From: Acanthaster planci
Taxonomy: Eukaryota > Echinodermata > Asteroidea > Valvatida > Acanthasteridae
DNA length: 26,730 bases
Direction: 5' to 3'
NCBI RefSeq assembly: GCF_001949145.1
Contig: NW_019091380.1
Location: forward strand, 655,552 to 682,281
Part shown: piece by piece, positions 9,101 to 21,100 of the stretch
Position numbering within the stretch: the first letter of the stretch is position 1
Layout: the number at the start of each line of letters is the position of its first letter
Made by a program: the position numbers and the translations under genes
The notes under the pieces: model-generated
The model's database searches: none
What the model was told of the DNA's origin: nothing
Seen by the model: only the letters and a program-made list of their open reading frames with translations

Positions 9101-12100
9101 TTTACTCACTGTTTGTCTCATCTCGGAACATCCCCTGAATCCAGGGATTGGTCTTTGGTTCCTCAAACAGATCCCGTAGTATGAGCTTTTGATGTGTTAG
9201 TGTTGTGACGATGACTTCGTGCAGAGCCGCAATTAAGCTCCCTGCCTGGGAAGAGCAGTACAAAATAGCTACAGCTTGAGATAACCTCATTAACAGGTAT
9301 TATTGTGTACACAAGACCGACGAAAGGAATTTATGGTTGATCAATTGCAAACCCACCTCTCAAGAAAATTCATATGTGACGTTTACTAACATGTTCAAAG
9401 ACATGACAAGCCTGACCAGCCCAAACATCAGAGTACGGAGTACCAAAGTGAAAACGTCATGTGCATGATTATGTGTGTAAAAGGCATTAGTGAGAGAACC
9501 AGCATGTCAACCAACATGAGTACATTCCTCCATTCGTTTGCACTATACTTCCTGGTTCAACATGACATCACACTTAGGTACTTTATGCCACTAAGACTTT
9601 TTAACAATGACAGTAATCTATAAAATCATGGATCACGGTCAAATTCTTCTCATTCCAACTCTACCAAATCCAACTGTTACACAAACTCAAACCTATTTGG
9701 TTAACATAAACTGAGCATACTTAAATATACAGAACCTTAAATGCAAAGAAATAGGTCACTTACTAAAACACTTTTATGATTGGCTAACACCGTTTGTGCT
9801 TCTAGCCAATCACCAGCCATGAGACACTCATGCAAGTATCTGACCATCAAACCGATAGTCAGGTCACCTAGGTGAGTGATACAAGCCACACGCAAAGCGG
9901 CAGAGAGAGACAGGATGTCACTCTTTCTGGCGAGCAACATCACTGCATCAGTAGGTTGGTTGATTGTCAGGTAACTTCAAAGGGAAACAGATGGACATAA
10001 AGACAATCAAAAGTCAAACAATGTAATGTGCTGCGCTACGTAGAAGGGATTTTATTCTCAAGACAAAAACTTGATAGATACCAATGCTGAAAATGACTAA
10101 GTATTGCAGGCAACAAGTGTCTAACACTGCTGTAAGTCAAAATGTTCGTTGACAAGTCTATCACTGTGGTTTTCCTTGGTCTCTTCATGTTAGCATATCG
10201 GTCAGTGTACACTGATGCAGGTTTATAACTATGATTGCACTGCTCAGCGTCAGTTCTCTATATTCTGATGTTGGCCTGGCTCTTACCACTTTGCAGCTTG
10301 GCCGTAGCTGCCCTCAGCATCCAGGTGACTTGCCCAGGCTCTGTATACCTCAGTGAAAGCAGGATCAAATGGGGAAAGCCTCACAGACGCTAATGCCACA
10401 GCTTCTCTGTAAAAATCATTATGACATCCAACAGACTCACGATTTCAAATTCAAAGCTTTAGACACTGTTATAAAACATGATTAAGTGTTGTGGTTTGTG
10501 AGTGCTTATTTGCCTTCCTATAGACAGCCTGTCCTTGGCTGGCCGACTTGTGCTATAAACTCATTATTGAACTTTGATGGCCAAATCTGGCCCAGATGAT
10601 TATCAGCAGTATAGGTTTTAGCAGTCATAATCTGACATTGTTGGAGTTATTTCTAGGCCCTAGATTTCTGTGGCAATTGAAATATACATGTGATGATGTA
10701 GCACTCCAATCATTCATTTAACCAAAGAGAGACCAATTATTGACAGCCCTGCTTGATCCGTACATTGCCTTGATCTTAACTGTCTATAAAGTGCCAAGTG
10801 CAATCCAAGTGCAGGATTGAGGAAGGTAGACCTCAGTCACTGTTTCCTTATCACAAGGCTTGATGTTCCTTGAAAATGTGTGAACACAGAATGCATCACT
10901 GGTTTCCTGCAAAGGAACGGTTTTGGAGGATGCAAGAGGACTCTACACAGCTCAGGAGCCCAGGAGAGACAGGGTTAATGCCCACACAGAGCTGTACATA
11001 TGTAGAGTAACGTCAACTTCAGACCTGAACCAAACTGGCTGTTCATTATGTGCGCAGTGCAGCAAGCAGCTATTGTGTGTTAATTCTTCATGTGCTCTGA
11101 TGCTTAAACTACCATTTCGGCGTCAACAATTGAGACGCTCTTACTGCAACTCTCTCTAGGGATAGCTCTGTGCCTACCTGAAGAGTTTGTTATCTAGCAG
11201 CACTGCTATAGCTTTATGTATCTTGTGGCAGGCGAGGTAGTAGGTAGCAGCCTGACTGTAGTCCTCACATCTCTCCAGTTGCTGGGCATAGGCCTCAACT
11301 GTCTCCAGCCAAACATCATAACCACCTTGAACATGTACATCAAAAGGACAATAGTATGTATGTAACAGGCAAAGCATTTAATAACCGTGGTCAACATTCA
11401 GTTTGACGTCAAGTGTTTTGGTATGCTGTATGAAGGTACAAGTCAATCTAACTCTGAGTGGTCATCAACAAGACAAGCTTTCCAGGAATGTGTGCTCGTG
11501 CAAAATGAGTTAACTAGACTTCCTTGAAAAAATGACAAAAACAACAACATAACCACAAACACGTTGTTGTTTTGCAATTTACAGATGGGTTGTTCTGAAC
11601 TGTAATAGGTTTGCTATGGGTATGTGTGTAGACAGTCAGTCCAATCAGTGCCAATCCTTTTCCTCATCGCTTTATTTCAAACTAATGCCATGTTTTGGTT
11701 TTTCTTTTACCTAACGGTGCCATGGCAACAAGAAAACTGTTGAGCTGATTGCATTCTCTTGCATGAGCTAGGGTGCCAGCTAAATTCCCCTTCCACATGT
11801 CCAGACACTGTCTTTGGTCTCGGTTACCAGCTTCACTGTGGTAAATACCTTGAAAAGAAATTTGGAAAAGGTAAAAGTAATCAGTACAGATGGGTACACT
11901 TTAATCGGTCTGTGGGTTTGCTATCGACAACTTACCAAAGTGAAACTAAATCACAGTTGAAGTGGTACTTAATCTAACTCTGGCATTTTTGTACAATCAT
12001 CACAGTTATTTAAGGGAAATCACAAATTAAGCATGCCTGTTGACTTTGCTTTTCCCAGATTATGTTCAAAAGCGCAATGGAACAATTTGTGAAAACAAAA

Positions 12101-15100
12101 ACAAAAGCGGCAGGCAGCTTAGTTCTGAGAACAGGGTTCACAGGTCAGAGCAAGCCTCTCTGAAGTACCAACCTTCCTCTCTGAACATTGCAAATGCTGC
12201 CCTCCTATCAGCAAACAGGCCAAGATGGACGGCATCTCCCACACCCGGATGGAGTCTAGCAGATGATACAGCCTCGCTGGGATCTGTTGAGTGTACCTGT
12301 TCTCCCACTGCTGGATGGGCTGTAGTAAACGGTCTCCCTGCATCATCTGTACCTACAGCAAAATTAAAATTCCAACAGACCTATTTAATGCCACGCTTTA
12401 TTTCCATGTGCCTTTTATGTGGCTGTGACGTGGAACACCATTCATCAGGCCCCGACAAGAAAACGCACATGTAAAAAAAAGGATGCCATTATCATTAAGG
12501 TCTATTCACATGAAATGAAATGCTAATGAAATAAGAAACAGAATAGACATGGCTGTGTAGTATTACGTGTACCCAAATGAGTAAAAATTTAGCACATTAT
12601 GGTAATAAGGACAAATTTTTCTTTCTTATAGCTGTTAGTTCTTACCGTATTTATGGTGTGCCAGTGTAACACAGTCCTCTAGATGATACAGCTTGCCTCT
12701 GTTGTCCTGACTCCGACTCAGAGGAAAGAGGGATTTGTGTTTCTTCTTCCGACGACCATCTGCATATTATGTAAAACACCATTTGAATGGTCAAATGTCA
12801 TCTTCAAGCAAGCATATTCCAACAAAACTCTGAACTGATGATACATACTGTTTTAAAAAGAAAAAAGGTACCTGTTTGTGAGGATACTTTCAGATTGACC
12901 CAATACATTGAAATGTAGAGTCTCACAGAATCTCCTTGGGTTTGGCGTTAAAAGGATTGATGTTTCCTCTCTCTCTCTAAAACAGACAGCTGAAATGAAA
13001 CTGCCTTTGTGTACCTGAGCTTGACAGCATTAAACCTTATCAATAACATTGCATTGAATTTACCTTTCTTATATGTGACATCTGAGCCCTCTGTGGTCTG
13101 GGCTACAGATTCCACACCCACTTCTGTATCTCCTCCCCTTCCTTTTTCTCCAGCTTCATCAACCTCTCCTGTTTTCAGCTCTGTAACTTCTTTCTCTTCA
13201 ACAAATGTAGGCTCACTGCTCATCACATTCTCAGTCTGCTGACGCCTTGCCTCTGCTTCTGAGGCCTCGGTCAAAGTCAGTTTCTGCATCTCAAGTCTCT
13301 TTTCCTCGAGAAGTCGCTGCAGATCTGACATATCAACTGGTGGGTCCAGAAGGGATCCATCAGGGGGAAGTCCCTCGGGGATGGGTGGAGCATCCTTAGT
13401 TGATGTTGGTTCTGGGGTGCAGGAACCCGGAGATGAGCTGCCCACGCTGCACGTGTCTTTGGCTGATTTTGCTTTCTTTTTGCTCTTACCAGATGAAGCT
13501 GATTTACTCTTCCCACTGCGTTGCATAAATGCTGCTGTGTTTCTTTTGTCTGTAAAAATAACATTCAAAACCATAATTACTATCCCCACCCAAAAAACCA
13601 GAAAGAAAATGTAGGTACCTCTCAGACAACCATTCATCGTTGGTAGATTTCTTCTGAAGTTAACATGAGTTGTGTGTACCTGAGACACATCTGGCCAGAG
13701 TGCTTCTAATGTGTGTTTGAGATACTTTGTGAGGTCAAATGCTGTCTGGAAAAGTAGTTGATTTTTTTTAGAAATTTTTAAGGCATACAATCAACATACA
13801 TAATTTTGAAAGATTTAAACAATGCCCAAAAGACAAAACAGCTCATTCAGAACTGATGATGAATCCAATTGTAAACATTCATCATTGGCAAGAAAGAAAC
13901 ACTCGTCATAAAAAAAATGGAGCACTTACGGGCAGGTGGTCTGGTATGCTGTACTTGGGACACTCTCCATTTCAACAGACAAAAGTCCTCACCACCCGAG
14001 AAGATGACATCGGGATCTAGGATACTCCAGGAGACTGAGAAAAGACGGCCAAGATGGCCGCGGAAATTGGCAATAGGCTCTCCTTTCAGTGTGTCCCACA
14101 CCTTATTGGGAGATTAAATAAGAAAAAATATGAAAGGCGGATTCCGCTGAAAAGTTGCATAGTTTTGCAAAGAGAATCAATTTATTACATGTTTCAAAAT
14201 GTTTGTGTTACGAGCACTCACTCAGGGAAAGTTGATATATGAACTAGCTTGCGATAACCTTATCTGAAGCCGAAATTACACTTCTGTGTTATTCAGAGCA
14301 AAGCAGAACAATAAACTTTTTCTACAGTAAACATCCATTCAAATGATCCGAATGCCTTTATAGTGATGCCACAAAGTTGAGGTTCATTATTAATTGCTGC
14401 AGTGAGGTCAGGTTATTTTCAGAAATGAAATAAACCTGGCAACTGCATGTACATATTAAGAGAAAACAACTTGGAATTGTGCATCCATGTTGACATTTCT
14501 ACACGAAATCTTTCGTGCAATCTTCCCTATGGTGTAGAAATACCAAGTCTCTTTAATTCATGGTGAAATGTGAGGTCATTTATGCTTTGTCTCCTTGTTA
14601 TAGAGTACTGAAGTGAATACACTGCAGGTACAATAATGTGTATAAAGGGCATTAGGACAAGAACCAACATGCACAGGTACTCCATTCGTTTGCACTATAC
14701 TTCCTGGTTCAAAATGACGTCACACTTCAGCACTCCATGCACGCACTGACCTGAGCTGTACCATCGTAAGAAGCAGACACAAGGCGCCCATCACCATGTG
14801 GACTCCATGATAATGCTGTGATTCTTAGGGTATGGCCATTCAGAGTGCGGAATGATCCAGTCACAGGCGTTTTCAGTTGGACTGGTTCAATTCCTCCTAA
14901 AACAGCAAAGCCAAGAAAATGACCATGCTGTTATTTTCCAAATCAAAATTAAGTTCATATGTGCAATTCATAACAGTGCGCCTGCAAGAGTTTGCAACAC
15001 GTTGGCCAATCACAACGCCCGAAATCTCTCGACCCTTTCCAAACACGCACTCGGTCGACAGATTCAAGCACTGTGACTGGTCAATGTGTTCCACCCATGT

Positions 15101-18100
15101 TGGAATGAATTTATGTAAGCCATTTGCTGTGTACATCAATGATACAGGAATTTCTTCAAAAACACAGCGTATTCCAGTGACTCCTAATCTCAGGACAAAA
15201 TCATCAGCATAAAAACTGACGGAATGTCACTAACTGTCACTAACCTCAAACAACCCTCAACAAGTCTCAATGCAGACGAAAGGCTTTTTCTAAAATATTG
15301 GGTAGTGCCTGGCCAAATCCAAATCTTGTTTCTACGGGACAGGTCTACATGTAGGTTTCCTCACTATGCAAACAGGTGGGCAACATGCTGACAGTACAAA
15401 TAGCCATAGCTCTAGGTGCCCATTTCAGACATGGCCTGTTGTTTTCCGCCTTTACCTAGCACAGATGTCAGATCATGAACCTGGACTTGTGGCTCATTGG
15501 AGCCAGAAGCCAGCCACCACCTCTTCCCTGATTGGCCAGTGCCACTCGAACCATCTTCCAATATGCCTGCGGATTGGCTAGGAACCTGTACGCTGGCTTC
15601 TGACTGGCTGTGGGTTGGGTACCACTCCAGGCAGTTGATGAGCTTGTGGTGGACTCGGATGGTGCACAGCAGCAACAGACTTGGGCAGGCCACGATCTCA
15701 ATAGACCTGAAATATGGACGCAGAGATACACATATTCATATCCTGTTTGTCTCTTAGCCTAATTTGATGATGTGCCAAAAAAAAGACGAAAAATAAAAAC
15801 CTAACAAAGCCCAAACAGCTCAAGCACAATACTACAGTATCTTAACCTGAACAATTCTCAATCCTTTGACAGATGAAGGATTGTGAGTCTAAACCCTTAA
15901 AACACCTTGGCTGCTAAATGTTCCACACATCTTCTTTGGAAACTATGAACAATGATACATATTTTTCTTTATCATTCGTCCAGGTCATTATTTAATAAGA
16001 CTATCAACATTGTCTACATGGCATTCAGTTAGTGGCATAATCTCAAGCAGTAACTATGTAGAGGACCATCAAACTTGAAGCTGTTCTAGCATGTTTCAAA
16101 AAAATCAAAAATCAAAAATCAAAAGAATCAAAACCGCGCTCAGCAATGCCCTATCTGTTGTGGCCTTTTTATCTCTCAGCAATAAACAGACCAACATGCA
16201 ATAGAATTGTCAAATGAGGTTATAAAGTGTACTTGTGTATAATACGCACCCATCCTCATTTCCTATGGCAACTGCTCTTCCATCATCTCTCCAAGACACG
16301 TCAGTACGTAAGGGAAGCATGTACTACACCAAGAAATGGAAAAAATAATTCAAACCCATTATGATGAAAGTTCTGTTAAAACCCACAAAGAAACAGATCT
16401 AACGATGAACAAGAAATATTCCTTGTAGTACTTCTTTTAGTCTAAAACTGAAAGTATTTCAGGGACTTTTCATCTGGGACATTGTTATAAATAGCATTAA
16501 TTTTTCTTCTGACAAAAGTACCAACCTGAACAAGGCCTACATTGTGTGTATATATATGCTGTTCATGAATTGTATATGTACTGTTCAAATAATGAAGCAA
16601 TGACATACCGAAATTTGATTGGCTGAGCGAATGAGGCTGTTGAAGTTTGTGGCATCCTCCCCGAGTTTGGTTGGGTCATGTTGATATATCATGCCATCAC
16701 CACCACAGCTGTACAGGCAATAGCCGGATACTCCCTCTGGAATAAAAACGAGTATCCAGACATAAACAGGACTGCTTTGTAAAGTCATTCCACAAATATG
16801 ACACTCAAATATGACACAAACTTGTATGCCAGTAACTACATTTAGTATAGAATGAACATTAGAAGAGGTAAACTGTCTAACCATATTTGAATTTATATGC
16901 ATAATATACCAAACTGATCAATTTATTTTTATCAGCGTGTTTACTACCGATGATGATATAAGCATTCAAAAGTTACACTAAACAGATCTTGTATACCTTT
17001 GGCTAGACAGTGTGGACCCCAGCTCAGGGAGTAAACTGTCTTCTTGTGGAACGTGCTTGACAGAGCAGGCCCTTTACTGGAATTCAAACAAAAAGTGGGG
17101 GTAAGTGACAACACAAAAGATTCTTGATTACACTGCATTTAAAAGGGGTGCCATGCTTGACAAGACCTATTTCCTACAGGTGTCTTCCATTTCCCATTTC
17201 TAAACTAAAGCAGTCTGCTCAAAGCAAAAGAAGGGATAACAATGTCAAGTCTGCTGACTGCAAACAACTTCAGAACAAAACTTTGTTTTGCACAGATTGG
17301 CACAGTATGAGAGGACTGAAATTCTGCATATCGTGGCATATATCAGCATAATCACAGAGGATTGGGGTTATAGGAACCATAATGCCATTGCCTTGAAGAA
17401 AGAAATGTTGGTTCATCACAGTGGCATGAAGTACTGAGTGAGTGTCCATGAAACAGCCATCAGGCATAATTTACGTAGTGCAGTCAAAACCAACTGTGAA
17501 AAAAAAGTTAACAAGTGCTACTGGCCTACCCCTGCGTGAAGGTACTGTAGATGCCTACGCGGCCATCATCAGTTCCGTATGCCAGACAATTATCTCTCTC
17601 TGGGTGCCAAGACAGCTACAGGGGGGACAACACAGATACAGAATTTTCACATGCCCTCAAATGATTATCCATCTAAGGTTTTGACAGGGTTTTAGCAACT
17701 TGACTTTTCAGCTACATCTCATTTGCGATACCTCATCAAAGGCACGCATACATGCAGCCGCGACAGTCAAAGAAGCCATACACTATCCAAGAATTGATTC
17801 TATCCAGGCAAGTAGCCATTTGAAACTGTGTAACCCTACCCTACATGTAGCATACCATGGGACGAGAATGTTGTGTTCTTGACTGTCTGAAAAATCACAT
17901 TTTAAGCATTTAGGCAAAGTTTCTGTTGCATCCCACACTCATTAATATAATTCAAGGACAGGTTAAAGCGCAGACCTCATTTATAAAGCTTCAGGTGGTC
18001 ATTAATTCCATCAACAATTGCAGTCCCGTGCCCTAGATATGTCTACCGCACCTGTAGATCTAACATCCAGGATTCCCAATGCAATGCAGATAAGTACTCA

Positions 18101-21100
18101 GAGGACATGCTATCACCAGATCTCCTATGTAGATTTTAAATGGCGCTGAAGTAGTTGAAAGTTATCTTGAGTTTAAAGGCCAGTGGTGTGAATTCGCTAG
18201 TGTTGAATGGAATGTTGAATGCAAATTTCACTGCCAGTGCTTATGTGAAGTCAGTTTTAGGATGGAGTTTACCTCTGCATCAAGTCTGAACCTGTCCTAA
18301 GGCTAAACCATGTAACGTTTCAGACAGACATTCAAACCTACCGCTGTGACCTTTGATTTGATTCCCTGCCACAGGATGCTGATAGTCTTCCCCCTCCCTG
18401 GGGACGAAGAGTTCCACACCCTGATCATGTTGTCCCCCACTCCCAGTGCCAGGCAACCTGGATCTACAGAACAAGCTGACAGAGTGTAGACGAATCCCCC
18501 TAGGGTGGGGATTAACCAAACCATCTTGAGTGTCTTTCTGTTCCAGCATATGATCTGAAAAACAAGCATGTCAAAACTTGCGTAAAATGTTTTAAAAAAC
18601 TGATTTAGTTCAAATTTTGAGAGGTGCAATACCACTCAAGTTTGATCATGAACCATGGTTATGTTAACACAAGTTAAATAGAAAATCACTGAATGCACTG
18701 AAGTTGACAATGGCAGGGCTATTACAGGCAACCTTAGGTTGATCATATTGTTTGCCTTGCAAATCTAACTTAAAGCAAAGCACCAGTACCATAATATTTT
18801 GAGGTAACATTTGACTGGTACTCACATATCCACCACCAGTTGACTGGTTAGCGGTCAAACCTGATCAACACCTGATAAACTGAATGATACAAACAGTACA
18901 ATGATCATGTTGTTTGTGTGGTGTTTACCACTTGCAAGTTATGCAGATAAACCACTGCCTTACCTGTCTGTCCATCGATGTGGTGATGAACATATCAGGA
19001 CAGTGTGGAATGCTTGATATGTTGAATATGATCCTATTGTGAGATGCAGTATTATGATTGTCCATGCCAATGTATTCCCACTTCTGCTTTCCAGGTTTGC
19101 ACAAGTCCCACAAAATAAGATCTCCTCTGGAAGCAAAAGAAAATCAGGGATCTATCACATGTATCAGTGACTCAATATTTCTCCTTGAAGCCTCTTTAAA
19201 CTAAAGCATTCAAGAAGTAGAGAAATGTGACAGTGTAAATATCAGACGATGCAAACTGGTAAAGACCATGGCAAAAAAGCACACCAATACCAACTAATAA
19301 TGTCATACACGTACATGCATTCCAACCCAGACCAAACAAACATTTATTGCGGACATTTTTGCAATGTGCACATTTTTTTCAATTGTTGCTCACCCGTAAG
19401 AACTTGAAAGAAATTCCCTGGGCTTGTCAGATGGCCAGCACAGACCCACCCACACCTTTGCCTTTCCTCCGTCATCGCTCCGATCCCTTGTGCGTTGCAC
19501 GCCTCCCCGTGGGGGCAGGGCCAGGGTCAGCACTGCCTTCCCCTGGGTGGTGTTCCAGACTTTGAGGGTGCGATCCCGGCTCCCCGAGACAAGCAGGCAT
19601 CCTCGCTCTCTCAGTGTCGATGGAAGGGCTGATGCAGTCGCCATGGGAAAATCATCAGGAGGCGAGCCAGTAGGGACAACTTGGCATTCGGCTTTGTCTC
19701 CGTCTTGTTTGGGTTTGCGAAGAGGGATGTCCTCCCCAAGTCCTGGGGACCAGCAGACAGAGTGGACCTCCTCATCATGACCTCTCAATCTCTGAAGTAT
19801 TTGCCCTTTGCCGCTGATGTCCACGATCAGCACCAGACCTGTTTTGTAGCTGTTTGTGGGGCCATAACCATGAAAACTAAACGTAGCATGACTTTCAGAT
19901 TTGCAATAAGATTGAAAAAAATGATGACCCTTTAAACTTGGCGACTGTTTTGGTCATAATATCGATGACACCTGATGGACAAGTATCTTGCCAAATCACA
20001 AGACTTTCCCAGGCCCCCCCAAAAAATTCAAGCAAAAGAAACAAGAAGTTGAACTTCAGCAGCTCATCAGGCATTCCTCCATCCCCCTGTGCTGTTACGT
20101 ATAAGCAACACTTCTCCAATCAAAAATGTAAGTCGAAACAAATTAAAGACAAAGTGGAAGACTGTTTTCAAAAGAATCAGGATTATCGTCAAACACATTC
20201 AACAAACCTTACCCAATGGCAACAAATTCCCCATTGTGTGGGCAGCTCGCAAGACAGTAGATGTGCCGTTTTTCAGGTGTGAACTCCTTACCCCCGCCAC
20301 TGGCATGATTCCACCAGACGAGGGTGCCCTTCTCATCTCCTGAAATGACTTGACTGTTTGGCACTGTTGAGGCACACCACTGGACTGCTGTCACTTTATT
20401 CTGTCAGAAATCACAATGAGATTGACAAACCAAGCAGTAAGAATATAACTAATTCTGCACTAGAATCCCACCCAAGCAAGTTTGTAATTTTGGGGGAACT
20501 CTCTGACCACACTGAGAATGCAGTGTGAATACGGCAAAGCTTAGTATAAACAATGAAAGCCCCTTTTTTTCTGTTATGTGGCAAGGAACATTCCAAACCA
20601 TGTAATCAACATGTATCAGCGGCAGAATCTTTTCTTGGTATTTTTCAGTCTGCACTAAACCTTAACCATTGCGGACCATTTTGGTCCAACCTTCAGTGTT
20701 GTACATGTAAGTCTGTATAATTTCAAATGAACGAAAAGGTTGCATTCTGAGATGAAAGGGGTTCCTGCACATTACATGAATTTCTTTTTGGCTCAGTTTT
20801 CTCCAAAACCTTTGATTTGCAATAATGTTATCCCTGGTGTTGGGGGATACTTTGAGGGAACAGGCAACCCCCCTCTGACAAAAAATAAGAAAGTTAAAGC
20901 AAAAAAGAGACATGAGCTAGGGCCATAATTGTGTCTTGTACAGGCAATAGGAATATACAGAATGGAAACAAAAATTCTTTAAGGTTTTAAACAGCATGAT
21001 AGAAATAGCAAAAAAAGAAAAGATTAACCTAAGTATTTAAAATCTTTACAAAAATAAATAAAGAAATAAATATTATGGCTTTATAATTCCCTTAAAATCC

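Noticed and set aside
12040-12474. 144-codon plus-strand frame
   Set aside because: Mostly the antisense of GEMIN5 exon 15, whose family match and phase are clear.
13836-13925. Possible C/D snoRNA on - with TGATGA and CTGA words
   Set aside because: The boxes are only about 40 nt apart and no terminal stem pairs. The word TGATGA recurs by chance in this sequence.
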